Source: Atherinomorus stipes
Taxonomy: Eukaryota > Chordata > Actinopteri > Atheriniformes > Atherinidae
Direction: 5' to 3'
Assembly: GCA_023101725.1 (NCBI GenBank)
Contig: JALJCO010001224.1
Span: forward strand, 496,001-560,000
Length of the DNA: 64,000 nucleotides
The position numbers and the translations under genes were made by a program. The notes under the pieces are model-generated. The model was not told where the DNA came from. It saw only the letters and a program-made list of their open reading frames with translations, and did no database searches. This document shows positions 47,176 to 57,962 of this stretch, piece by piece (the first letter of the stretch is position 1; each line of letters opens with the position of its first letter).

Positions 47176-47209
47176 TTAAGTAAAGACCTTTTCTTTTGTT
47201 TCTCTGCAG

Positions 47210-47413
47210 ACGTGCACTGAACCTGGGCATTCTGCGGGATCCCGGATCGGAGGTGGAGGACCGTCAGTATCAGGTCGACCTTCAGTCTATCAACATCGGG
47301 ACTGCTCAGTGGGAGCAGCTCAAGCCAGAGAAGGAGGGAATCAAAGGAGGCGCATCGGCAGAAACTGAAAGGAGCTCCCAAAATCCTGCTCTGGAGTGGA
47401 ACATGGCGAGCAG
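47210..47413 (+). CDS. vps13b: vps13b internal exon
   Basis: The acceptor is TTTGTTTCTCTGCAG and the donor is GTCAGC (47414). The 204 nt complete Q and then encode R, ALNLGILRDPGSEVEDRQYQ, VDLQSINIGTAQWEQLKP, EKEGIKGGASAETERSS and QNPALEWNMAS, plus AG. The blocks LRDPGSE.EDRQYQ.DLQSINIGTAQW and QNPALEWNMASS are typical of VPS13B as recalled. The variable stretch between them (KEGIKGGASAETER) is the loop-like part. The closing AG joins C of the next exon to form S. The start is set by the splice phase, not by a methionine. Confidence 0.92.
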
Positions 47414-47827
47414 GTCAGCCGGCACCTCGCTACACTGCTGCGTTTTGTCTGTTTAAACATGCCAGTACACCATTTGCATCTGATCTCTTCAGCTTCAGAA
47501 TGCTGAATAGTTATATTTTTTCTCACACTGTTGCGCTGGAAAGAAACAGTGGTTTTCTTATTTGAACCACATTATCTGCCTGGCTCAAGGGTTGGCAACA
47601 TCACTGCACTTCTAACACTTTAAGCCTGACCGAACTATCTCAGCAAATACATGATTGATTACAGGTTTGCACATCAATGGGCTGCAGCAGATAAATACCC
47701 CGGACTTACCAGGATGTTGAAGCTTTATAGAAAATATGATGTTTGTTATGCAGAACTAAGGAAACAAAAGGCACTTTCTTGATGCGACAGATTGTAAATG
47801 TGCACAACAGGCATAAACAGTCTTAAC

Positions 47828-48375
47828 AATGGATAGACCGATACATCGGCCGGCCGATATTGTAGCCCGATATATTAGTTGCGTTTTTTTTTTTTTTTTT
47901 TTTTTTCAGGTATCAGCATCAGGTCTGATGATCAGGGTTTTACCTCCATCAGGGTCTGATCTTTAGTTCACATTAGATTAAATTGTGAAATAAAGATAGA
48001 CAGATACATCGGCCAGCTGATACTTTAGGCCGATATTGTATTTGCATTTTTTTTTTTTTGCTGGTATTGGCATCAGGTCTGATAATCAGGGTGTTTCCTT
48101 CATCAGGGTCTGATGGAGGAAACACCCGAGTCTGAAAATCAGAGTGTGACCTCTCACATTAGATTATAATGTGAACTAAGGATAGACTGATACATCTGCC
48201 GGCCGATATTTATTTTAAGTACTTAATCACTTTTCATTGTATCCTACATTATATTAATGTAGGTCAAATGCAGTATTGGCCCCAAATATCGGCAAGTTGT
48301 ATCAGCCATTGGCTGAGGCTAATGAGATAATATTGGTATCGGCCCTAAAAAATCTGTATCAGTTGACTGGTCTTA
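47828..48375 (+). mobile_element. hAT element with triplicated left end
   Basis: Three left ends of the GATAGACCGATACATC family lie at about 47831, 47996 and 48181. The first two are each followed by the CATCAGGTCTGATNATCAGG segment and an ACATTAGATTA-NAATGTGAA stretch. Only the third continues into the right half (CATTGTATCC, AATGCAGTATTGGCCCC, ends CTGTATCAGTTGACTGGTC). This is a local tandem duplication of an element end with flank. Confidence 0.7.
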
Positions 48376-48379
48376 GCTG

Positions 48380-49385
48380 CATGCAACCTCCAGTAATATT
48401 ATGTATTTCCACAGTATAGACGAGAAAAAACTCCACTAGAAAGTCGAGTTAGCTTCTTATCATACAGCTTCTCCATTCACGGTAATAATTACAAATCCCC
48501 AGCAGCTAAAACAAGCACGAATGCTGCAGCCTGTTTGGCCCCAAATCCGTTTTTTCCACTCATGCTTTGAGAGGGAGCGGGCCCAAAAATCACAGGATCA
48601 TGGGCAAAGAGTCCAGATTTGTTCCCTGTCAACTAAAAATAAGCCCAATGGAAGAATGCGTTGCAAAATCAACAGAGGCCTGATTGAGGCTGCGCTCCCA
48701 GGTCAGCGGGGCTTCCAGGGAGGATGACTGGAACACACACACCTTTCTCACACACACCGCCACCATCAAGTGTTTTCTCCAGTGCAGGTGCATACTAAAA
48801 ATCCTGCACGCTCATTATGAAAAGTTATATTTTCTTCACACACATTTGCACACACACACGCAGTGTGATGGTCTTTGGAGCTCTTCCAGGAAAAAAAAGC
48901 AGACTGCTGCTTTGTTGGTGATACTGGTGCCTGGGCCTTCTGCTCTCAGACCTGCTGTAAGACTTTTTATTGCTGCAGCTAGTGGAGATTTATGTATCGA
49001 GGATCCTTTTATTAAAGTCGCTTCTTCCTGAATGGGCTCTTGCTACTGTATATGTTCCCATAAAGGCAAACAATGCCCATGAAGCACTTAAAAGTCGAGC
49101 TGAAACCGGTTACTTAACCTCCTCTGGGTGATGAATATTTACTTATTTAGTTATTTACATAAATGACCAAACTCCTCAAACCAACCCAGTAGAGCTTGTG
49201 ATAGTCAAATAAAGCAGAAAACATAACAGACTGAAATGTTTCTTTCTTATTTATGTCTTTGAGATAACATCTCATCCTCATCTGCATCCTTTCATGCACT
49301 CCGATGGCGACAGTCTGTTGTAAAGTAGCTCTTTCATGTAAAGCATGGACCTCTGCTAGTCTGACTGGCTTTCTATGACCTACAG
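48380..49385. other. Intron sequence without recognisable features
   Basis: An imperfect CACA tract lies at about 48835-48860. No exon or element ends are recognised. Confidence 0.4.
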
Positions 49386-49873
49386 CAGGGGTCTCCAATC
49401 TGTGGCCCTTTGAGCCCACCACAATGTCTCCCAATGACTTGGACCAAAAATAATAAAGAACCAACGAATATTTTGAAATACCGGTGTATCCATAATAACA
49501 TTTGTAGGCTTTAGCAGTTTTTTTCATGGCCTACATGTCAAATTCCTCAACATAATGACACTGAAAATACCAAAGCAATAATTTATTTTCTTTAAAGATA
49601 TTTCTTTTGTCATTAGCTTAAAAATTGGGTTTTTTTCCCACATAATTTCCCACAAATACCTACTTTCTTATTTTTTATTATTGATGAAAAAAGTAGAAAA
49701 AATAAACAATTTTTGCTTTTTTTTTTTCATTTCAAAATCAAAAATTTTCTATAGTAATTATCAAAAATTATAATTTGCCTTTTTTCTGGAACATTTGCGG
49801 CTCTAAATTACTTTAATTTAGCTGGTTGAGGCGAAAAATGGCTCTTTGGATTGTAAATGGTGCAAACAAGCTT
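49386..49873. mobile_element. hAT-like element, CAGGGGTCTCCAA ends
   Basis: Reverse copy of the element at 39056. The left end is CAGGGGTCTCCAATCTGTGG and the right part is GGCTCTTTGGATTGTAAATG followed by a decayed terminus. The interior shares AATAATAAAGAACCAACGAA and CATTTGTAGGCTTTAGCAGT. Confidence 0.7.
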
Positions 49874-49904
49874 CAGTATATGAGTGACCAATATGTCTGT
49901 CTAT

Positions 49905-50844
49905 GAAGGGTAGACCGATACATCAGCTGGTCCATATTTTAGGACGATTTTTGTGTTTTTTGCTGGAATCATCAGCGGCCAATACGTCAGGCGTGTGAGA
50001 CTTTTCATATATTTATTACAAGTTCAATGTTTATATTCAACGTTTGTTTACAAGTGCACCGTTTCTGTTTTAATATATTTATTTGAAGATAGAGATGTTC
50101 AATATTATAGGCCTACCAATATTATCAGCCGATATCGGCGTTAAAATGTGATATCAGAACTATAGTTTTATTTGGACTGATATTTTAACTAACAATCTTG
50201 TTCCATTGCGAAATCTCGTGAGATTTTTTTCCATTAGTAGCGGTCCAGCATGTATAAAACTCCCTGTTATCCTGGAAGAACTTCATTTCCCAGCATTCCT
50301 TTCAGAGTCATGTGACTACGTTGCAGCTGCTGCTGCTACAGACTGACTTGCTTTGAAGCTGCTTATAATATGTCTGGTTTTAAGTTGTCGGTTAAGTTAC
50401 CAAGTTGTCAGAAACATTAGAATTAGTAACATGTTGGCTGATACCTGCTAGTATCTGATATCTGGCAGCCATATATCCAAAATGAACTCCTCTGGCTGAG
50501 TTAAGGATATTTTGGGATCTTTGCTCTCTGAGCAGAATATAGTTGTATTTTTCAAAATGTGTGAGTTACAACTTCACAGTTTTATGCATATATCGGTATC
50601 GGTTTATATCAGATATCGGAATTTAAGAGCTGGACAAGATCAGATATTGGTTTTTAAAAAAATGTGGATATCGAACACCCTGTGTGAAGTCCTTTGTTCT
50701 TTTTTATGTTAAAAAAGTTATAAAATTACTTTTTGCTGTATCTTATGTTATATTAATTTAGGAGTTCAGGAAAATCGGGAGATAATAAAAAGATATCGGT
50801 TTCGATATCGGCCCTTCCAAAAAATCTGTATCAGTTGACCCCTA
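49905..50844 (+). mobile_element. hAT element of the GATAGACCGATACAT family, with nested hAT
   Basis: It runs from GAAGGGTAGACCGATACATC to ATCAGTTGACCCCTA. Flanks CTGTCTAT (49897-49904) and TTGTCTAT (50845-50852) match at 7 of 8 positions. It is interrupted by the element at 50090-50682, after which the family sequence resumes with GTCCTTTGTTCTTTTTTATG. Confidence 0.78.
50090..50682 (+). mobile_element. Nested hAT element (GATGTTC family)
   Basis: Begins TAGAGATGTTCAATATT and ends GGATATCGAACACCCTG. Flanks TTTGAAGA and TGTGAAGT match at 6 of 8 positions. It is uninterrupted and so serves as the reference for the copies at 29647 and 59844. The core CTGGAAGAACTTCATTTCCC, AGTCATGTGACTACG and CTTGCTTTGAAGCTGCTTAT lies at 50268-50368. 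Confidence 0.78.
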
Positions 50845-50852
50845 TTGTCTAT

Positions 50853-52676
50853 CCATAGAGAAGGTAGCATGGAGCGAGAGCCAGGTGCAGATTGTCTGAA
50901 AGGGTGATGAAGTGAAATTTTGGGCTCCATTTGAGTAGCGTGACTGCTGCAGACAGACCAAACCTGCTGAAGTAAAAGATTTTATTTCTCCTCTTCTCAT
51001 TTTTATATCAAAGTCAGCAAAGGATGTGAAAGTCTTTGAATTCTCCACTAATTCTGACACTTTGCCCCCAAACGAGCCATCGGAGGTAGCTGTGGTTGCC
51101 TCCTCTTTCCCTGCATCTGCATGGCGTTGCTCTCCAGCCTCAGCACCGAGTCACAAGTTAACGTAAGACGTTAAAGTTCCAACACGTTGAGGAAAGGGGA
51201 GTCAAGTTCACAGCTTTCCTTGTCTGCTGCAATCACCGGCACAAATGCTCCACCTTGGTTTTAACGAGTTTTGACACGCACCACTTCCAAAGTTCACACC
51301 TTTCCTTATTCCCCGCGCTGATACACCCCCACTCTTCCCAGCTTCCAGCTGATTGCATGTTCGCGGCTGCTTTCCGGGTTCAGTTCCAGTAGTTGCGGGT
51401 CTGCGTCGGCTTCAGTTTGCTTCCTGAGGTTTGCTGAGGAAATTCCATCGCCGCGGATCAACTGACAGGATCTGTCCTCGTCACAGATTTTAGTCGCTGG
51501 CCATGAAAGACCCGGTGTCGGAGAGCTGTGAACTCCTGCTGCAGACCTCTCATATATCAGTTTACTGATCACTCCATGAATGAAAGAAAAGTCACTCCAA
51601 TCTTTTGTTGTTTGCGCACCCCGTCACATATTACTGGTAAACGGAGCCCCACGCCTCCTAGCTTAGCTGGTGAATGATAGCACCTGTCCACTGCAACGAG
51701 ACGCTCATTGTTTCAACCCTGTCTGAGGGGAGATTAGCCCAACGCCAATTGGCCTCACAGATCATTTCACCTTAGAATTAGGCTCCCCTCAAACTCCGTA
51801 CGCAAGGAAATCTGTCAGAAAATAATCCCTCAAGGGCATTGGTAATGCACATTTGTGTAGCAGAAGTGAATATGATATTGGTTCTGGTTAAGTACTGTAC
51901 CCGAGGCCACCTAGAAACTAGGCCTTTATAATCCCGGCCAACTATAAATATTGGAAGCTGCAGCGTTTGATTGTTTTAATAGCAGCAGATGTGGCAATTA
52001 ACACCACCTTATAAAGCCCTCTTGTATATTTGTTTTACTGCTAACAAATGTTCCCACAAATATGACTTGATTGTGGGAATGAACATTAGTGAAGTGGAGG
52101 GAGTTGATATGAGGAGGTCTCAGCCTGATCTTGTGTATACAATTAAGGGGTGTTCCCAATCCAGACTTGTCAAATAACATCTCACTCTGAAACCTTATTC
52201 AGGCTCCCCGCTAAAATATTTTCAACCAGAAATGCAAAAAAAGAGCTCGCTTGTGGAGATGTGTCACACATCAGGCCTACAAGAGAAAATCTGTTTTGAA
52301 AATATAACTTTTTTTTAAGTGTAGCTTTGTAATGTTTTAAATTGAAAAGGCTAGGATAATTTGGAAATCTGCCTTTCAGCTACGGTACAAAAGCTCAGTT
52401 GTGAGCGTTTTGTGGTTTTGCCTGTGTTATGTTGACTCGTCATTCCTACGCAGATGGGACAGTCTTACAACACTTTGCAACTGGTAACCATAACAAGTTA
52501 TTAGTAAATAAAGGGAGGGCTATTTTAGTGAGTAAGTGCTCCCTTATGGCTGCTCTTACTGTTGGATGCACGCCTGGCCCTTCATTCAAAATGAAGAACC
52601 AGGCATGTATGACATGTGCGTTAAGAGAAAACTGGAATCTCTCTGTAACATCTGCGCTTGTATGTTTCTGCTGCAG
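50853..52676. other. Intron sequence without recognisable features
   Basis: Mixed unique-looking sequence up to the acceptor of the next exon. No element ends. The open frames on both strands at 52429-52850 partly overlap the exon and are shadows outside it. Confidence 0.45.
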
Positions 52677-52803
52677 CATCAGGAGGCACCAGGAGCGCCG
52701 AGCCATCCTGACCCCCATCCTGACCGACTTCTCCGTGCGGGTGACGGCGGCCCCCGCCATCATTTTCAGCAAGTCTTTGTCCCCCGACAGCGGACAGACG
52801 GAG
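52677..52803 (+). CDS. vps13b: vps13b internal exon
   Basis: The acceptor is TGTTTCTGCTGCAG and the donor is GTCAGC (52804). The 127 nt finish the split S codon and encode I, RRHQERRAILTPILTDFSVR and VTAAPAIIFSKSLSPDSGQTE. The block IRRHQERRAILTP.LTDFSVR.T.APAIIF matches VPS13B as recalled. It ends on a full codon (phase 0). A short alternative frame on the minus strand over this exon is a shadow. Confidence 0.92.
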
Positions 52804-52884
52804 GTCAGCGGCCACTCAGCACACACACGAATCTGCTCATTTCTATTCAAGTTATGTATTTTTTACACATTAATGACTGTGTCC

Positions 52885-53773
52885 TAAGGATAGACCGATA
52901 CATTGGCTGGCCGATATTTTAGGCCGATGTTTTTTTTTGTTTGTTTGTTTGTTTTTTTGCTGGTATCAGCATCAGTCGATACGTTAGCATCAGCCGCCAA
53001 TACGTTATGTATGTTGGCCAAAACCCCACTCTGCATAATTTGCATACTTTTTTACAGACTTCGAATATATATATATATATATGTATATATACATGTTATA
53101 TAATTTTGTGTGTATACATATATATATATATATATGGCCTATAATTATATATATGTATGTTTATGAGTTGAAATTGACAAAAGTAATAGGAAATGCAAAT
53201 TCTATGTATATCATGACATTTATTTTGAATCGTAGTTTGAAAGAGATATTAAAAACAAACACACAAAAAATAAAACTAAACAAGCATGATGGGGTTCTGA
53301 AGCTAAAATTTTGTTAAGTAAGACTTTGAGGCGATCACTGCAATCAGGTGTTTTCTGTAATGTTCAGAAAGACTTCTACACCTGGTTACAGGTATTTTTG
53401 TCCTTTGTTCATGTGTCTGGGACGTTTTTTTTTGTTTGTTTTTTTTTATTGGCATTTTCAACCACGATCCAAAAGCATTGATTTATTTTACTAAATTATA
53501 ATTTTTTAAATTTTTATTTATTATTAGTTTCTTTAGTGTCTTGTCATTTGGATTAGTATTGTCAAATAGCCTTTTCTGTTAATTATTTTTTATATATTTA
53601 TTTGAACGGCTTTGTTCTTTCGAGATTAAGAGTTTAAAAAAATTACTCTTCATTATATCCTTCATTATATTAGATTTGACGTCAAAGTATCGGCCCCAAA
53701 TATTGGCAAGTTGTATCAGCTCATTTGAAAATATCAGTATCAGGCCCTAGAAAATCTGTATCGGTGATCCCTA
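52885..53773 (+). mobile_element. hAT element of the GATAGACCGATACAT family, with nested MITE
   Basis: Runs from TAAGGATAGACCGATACATT to CTGTATCGGTGATCCCTA. It contains the family's GTATGTTGGCCAAAACCCC and AAGTATCGGCCCCAAATATT segments. It is interrupted by a Tc1-derived MITE (about 53145-53590) in an AT-repeat region. The 8-bp flanks are not convincing. It begins 81 bp after the exon at 52677. Confidence 0.72.
53145..53590. mobile_element. Nested Tc1-derived MITE
   Basis: GAGTTGAAATTGACAAAAGT, AAACAAGCATGATGGGGTTC and CTACACCTGGTTACAGG are shared with the copies at 21933 and 57607. The terminal CAGTTGTCC ends are lost. The interior again corresponds to the transposase C-terminal region in reverse. 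Confidence 0.65.
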
Positions 53774-54294
53774 CACTCCACTGTGGGAACTTGATTCCAA
53801 AACATAAAGCATGTGTTCAACATGTTCAACAATGGCAGTATTGAACATTTTTCCAAGTTTAAAAATCTTTAGGAAGTAACAGATTTCTATTAAACTCAGC
53901 CAAGGCTGCCAACAGTATTTATACTCATTTGCTCGGTGAAGGTTTATCCACTACTTAAACGGACTTCTTGCGGCCTTTGACCCTGACCCGTTACTGCTAT
54001 GATTGCAGCCATTACTCTTACAGTCCGTTGTTCATATGAAAATAGACGTTGATTATGTGAGATGTCAAAAGTATTTACATTTTGCTTGTAACATACAGTA
54101 ACTTACTCATTAGGATCCCTCAGCCAGTCCAGCATGGAGTGGAGGTTTTTGACCTCGAGAGTTCAAACCGTTCTGCTTATACAGCTGATGTTTTCTGGCA
54201 CGGCTCTCTGAGACTTCCTGCCTCTTTGATGCCGTGTCCGACCACGCTAACATGTCCCCTGATGATGTATAACAGCTAATCCATAGTTTCTACT

Positions 54295-54328
<34 letters not shown>

Positions 54329-54458
54329 GGGGATTGTACAACACTAACAGATATGGAGACTTAGCCCCAGTAACAACAAATGAAATATCAGTAATACGAC
54401 TGATCGGATAACCTTTCTTGTATGGATATACTCACTCATACTGCATAAAAAATAACCA
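53774..54458. other. Intron sequence with CA repeat
   Basis: Nothing recognised apart from the CA repeat at 54295-54325. Confidence 0.4.
54295..54325. repeat. (CA)n microsatellite
   Basis: Perfect CA dinucleotide repeat of about 15 units. Confidence 0.95.
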
Positions 54459-54568
54459 TAGATCAATACATTGGCTGGCTGATATTTTAGACTGATATTT
54501 TAGCGTTTTTTTGCTGGTATTGGCATTGGGCGATATGTCCGGTGTGTTGGCCAATACCCCACTTTCTC

Positions 54569-54616
54569 GGCACAAATACAGGCAGCAGTTATATGACTGC
54601 TGCCTGTATTTGTGCC
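54569..54616. repeat. Perfect inverted repeat, 21-bp stem, 6-nt loop
   Basis: GGCACAAATACAGGCAGCAG then T (54569-54589), loop TATATG, and the exact reverse complement (54596-54616). The sequence is absent from sister hAT copies at the same position. Confidence 0.93.
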
Positions 54617-54735
54617 TTTCTGTAAATTGCTGTATATATTATATGAAATTTACAGATTTCATATATATATATGTATATATATGGTTTGTATACTATATAT
54701 ACAGTATATTTATATCAACCATATATAATGTAATT

Positions 54736-54770
<35 letters not shown>
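54736..54770. repeat. (TAGA)n microsatellite
   Basis: About eight tandem TAGA units inside the hAT element. Confidence 0.95.
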
Positions 54771-55034
54771 TACACATGTATAAGTTTAACATTTCTATTT
54801 GATATTTGTTTATAGGTGCACTGTTTCTCTTTTATGTATTTATTTGAAGTGCTTTGTCTCTTTTTTATTTTAAGAGTTTTAATAATTAGTTTTAATTGTG
54901 TCCTTCAATATATAAATTTTGGGGTCAAATGCAGTATCGGCCCCAAATATTGACAGGTTGTATTGGCCATTGGTTGAGGCTAATGACAAAATATTGATAT
55001 TGGCCCTAAAAATATCTGTATTGGTCGATCCCTA

Positions 55035-55568
55035 ATTTAAAAAAAGAGTTTTTATAATTTTATTCATTGAACACCTTGATATTTTTACCTAATTTGAAGT
55101 CCATATTCAATTAAAGCAACGTTTTTATAGTCAGCCAGCAGCTAATTAATATATGATAAAAAAAAAAAAAGATTTAACTTTATGTTGAATAAATATGATT
55201 GTTTTCATCGTGTAGAGCTAGTTAGCCCACACAGCAGCAGTGTTTGACACTAGTGTGTGTGGTTACTGCAGGTCTGGTCCATGAGTGAAGCTCAGTCCTC
55301 AGTGTTAGTGAGATCCTATTAGATGCAGCTTCCTGGCTGAGGTTTACACTGTTGGCTGTGGGTGGGACCCCAGAGAGCAGAGGAAAGAGTGGAGGGAGGA
55401 ATGCAATGAACAGAGACCAGGACAGAGGGGAGATTTAATGTGAGCACAACACTGAGAGTACACAAGCTCTGAAAGAGAGGAGGCCACAAACAAGCCTGAT
55501 GTTGTACTGAACGCATTTCCTGTCCTCTCCACCTACCTCCTCTCATTATTTCCCCCTCGTCTCCTTAG
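55035..55568. other. Intron sequence before exon
   Basis: No element ends seen. The minus-strand frames at 55319-55546 show no recognised similarity. Confidence 0.4.
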
Positions 55569-55712
55569 GAAGTGGTGGTGTGTGGCCACTCTCTGGAGGT
55601 GAACGTGACCAGCAGTCTGGATTTCTACCTCAGCGTTGCCCAGGTGCAGCTCCTCCAGCAGCTTCTCAGAGACAACATGGTGGGCACGGATGCTCCAGAG
55701 AAAAGTGCAGAG
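55569..55712 (+). CDS. vps13b: vps13b internal exon
   Basis: The acceptor is CCCCCTCGTCTCCTTAG and the donor is GTACAT (55713). The 144 nt (48 codons, phase 0 at both ends) encode EVVV, CGHSLEVNVTSSLDFYLSVA, QVQLLQQLLRDNMVG and TDAPEKSAE. The block CGHSLEVN.T..LDF.LSVAQVQLL matches VPS13B as recalled. It is the last exon I can place. The next exon of the family is not recognised in the remaining 8.3 kb. Confidence 0.9.
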
Positions 55713-55805
55713 GTACATCCTGGAATCACAGATATATGAACGCAAACACGTCTGTGAGTGGGTTATTTATGCACTTTTTATATATATATAATATATATAT
55801 ATATA

Positions 55806-56315
55806 TGTCGTCCTCAAAATTATACCTACCCTCCCATTTAAGAAAAGGCTAAATTCACAATAGTAATTCAAATAAAAAGAAACTAATAAAAAATTAAAAT
55901 TTGCAAAAATATAATTTAGTGATAAAACATTGCTTTTAAATTGGAGTTAAATAATAATAATAATTAAAAAAAAAAGCAAATGTAGCTGTGACAGACCAAA
56001 TCGAGCACCCTGCTTATGGACATGGGGCCAACATACCTAACAAAAGGTGCAGAAATATTATTGAACATCACAGAAAACACCTGATTGCATTGATTGGTTC
56101 AAAGTAACAACATTTTCGCTTCAGAGCCCCATCATGCTTGTTTACTAGTTTTATTTTTTGTGTGTTTGTTTTTAATGATTTTGTTGAACCACAATACAAA
56201 ATCAATTTCATGAGTTTCATAGAATTTTTATTTGTTATTACTGTTGTTAGTTTTAACTTGTTTCACTGACAGATTATTTTTTTCTGTCTTTAATGGATAA
56301 TTTTTAGGACGACTG
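55806..56315 (+). mobile_element. Tc1-derived MITE, the longest copy
   Basis: Left end GTCGTCCTCAAAATTATACC, right end TTTTTAGGACGACTG before TA (56316-56317). The interior on the + strand keeps transposase C-terminal traces (RCRNIIEHHRKHLIALIGSK near 56045-56110). It lies 93 bp after the vps13b exon. Confidence 0.8.
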
Positions 56316-56317
56316 TA

Positions 56318-57606
56318 TATGTAAGTAGAGGATGAAATGGTATTAATGAAAACATTTCCATAGATGAGCAGTTTCATCCTGACAAGTTACATTTATGTAT
56401 CACATTATTTTAGTTGCCATATATTTAAATTCAGGTTGGTGGATGTTAACACCCAACACATATAACCTTTTAACCCATTATGCGCCATTTATTTGTTTAA
56501 AAAGGACCTTCATGTGCTACTTTCTTAAAAACTGACTTTATTCTTATTTTATTCCATTGTAAAGGAAACGTACGTGTCAGAAAGCTGTTGATGGGACCCT
56601 CCTGTCACATATGGCTTGAAAGGCCGTCATCTGTCATCAGGGTTGAATTGGTCCACAACTGCACTTTTAAATTGACCTGTATGTATTTAAACTGAACAGC
56701 TGTGGTTTATGTTGTATTCAAGTACTCATACTGTGTGACTTCAGTCATTAAGTACAAGGATTACAGAGTCATTTATCACGTACTGACCGATCACATTTCT
56801 TAACAAACCAGAATTTGTCCTGGATGTTTTTTCCAATTATTGAGCTTGACTACGTTAGTTTTCCTCAAAAATCCGCCATGATACTCCTGATACTTCTCCC
56901 CTAACCATCGCCTCTTACTATTTTGGGTGAATCCAGTACATTTAAATATTTACTCAAAGCAGTTCTGTAATGTGGCATTAGTTTACTGTGCTGCGCTCAG
57001 CTGCAGCTTTCAGGACCCTTCCTATTGTTTACAGGACAAGGAGCTCCGAGGCGCCATTTGCCCCGTCTGACCGCTTAATGAAGCTTTCTAATGGAACACA
57101 ATATAAAAATATTTACCAGCTGCGGCGAGGATGGGAGTCATTGAGGAGGAAAGTGGGGCGAGTTAAAATGAAATAAGTTGACGGAGTGATTTTACCGTTA
57201 TCTCCTCTTGAGGTTCTTCATGGGAGCATACGTGTGGTGAAGTGCGGCGGATGACTCGGATCCCTGAAGGCTTCCGAAATGAGACGAGAAATATAAACAA
57301 AGTAAAAGGGAGTAAAGATCTGTTGGTTTGTGGTTTAGTAAAAAGAAAAAAGAAAAGAAGCATTTGTCCCCACAAAAATGTTTGTGATGATTACTATTAT
57401 ATTACTTTCTCATTTTAGTGTAAACATATAGACTCTGTTTTTCTTTTTTTTCTATTATTAATTTGCCTTTGTGATGAGCAAATGTCGTCAGAGGAGCCAA
57501 ATGTTCCCAATATTGATTGACACCCTAAAAGCTGAAGTGACCCACAGATCCAGAAAGATGTGATGCAGTAACTGACCATCACTTACTGACAGATTAACAT
57601 GATGCA
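56318..57606. other. Intron sequence without recognisable features
   Basis: No exon with suitable phase or element ends recognised. Confidence 0.4.
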
Positions 57607-57962
57607 CAGGCGTCCTCAAAGGCAATAAATAAGGGGAAAAAAACAGCTGTCAATGAAATAAGCTGAAATTGACAAAAGTAAGAATAAATGAAAATTTATG
57701 AAAATCATAACATTGATTTTGAATTTTGTTTTAGAATAAATATTTAACACAGTTACAAAAATTAAAATGTTGTCTGGGACACTTGTTTGTTTTTTTATTA
57801 TTCTTATTCTCAAACACAACTCAAAAGCAATATACTATTTCACTAAATTATATTTTTGTAAATTTTTATTAATTATTAGATTCTTTAGTTTCTTGTTATT
57901 TGAATTACTATTGTGAATTTAGCATTTTCTTTAATAGGAGGTATCTAGTATGAGGACAACTG
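57607..57962. mobile_element. Tc1-derived MITE with internal deletion
   Basis: Left end CAGGCGTCCTCAAAGGCAAT, right end GTATGAGGACAACTG. It shares AAGCTGAAATTGACAAAAGT and TTTCTTGTTATTTGAATTAC with other copies but lacks the CATGATGGGG core. Confidence 0.72.

Larger units (their letters stand above)
4553..47209 (+). other. vps13b: vps13b giant intron (phase 2)
   Basis: This is the stretch between the donor GTAAGA and the acceptor TTTGTTTCTCTGCAG. The flanking exons join perfectly in frame across it, and the joined peptide (KDIYQRALNLGILRDPG) is continuous VPS13B as recalled, so no exon is expected in between. It contains most of the transposons listed below. Confidence 0.8.
54459..55034 (+). 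mobile_element. hAT element of the GATAGACCGATACAT family
   Basis: From TAGATCAATACATTGGCTGG to CTGTATTGGTCGATCCCTA. The right half is well preserved (GTGCACTGTTTCTCTTTTAT, TGCAGTATCGGCCCCAAATA). The left third is replaced by a perfect hairpin (54569-54616) and a GATA repeat. Confidence 0.72.

Noticed and set aside
52446..52850. 134-codon minus-strand frame over the 52677 exon
   Set aside because: Overlaps the well-supported + strand exon and has no recognised similarity.
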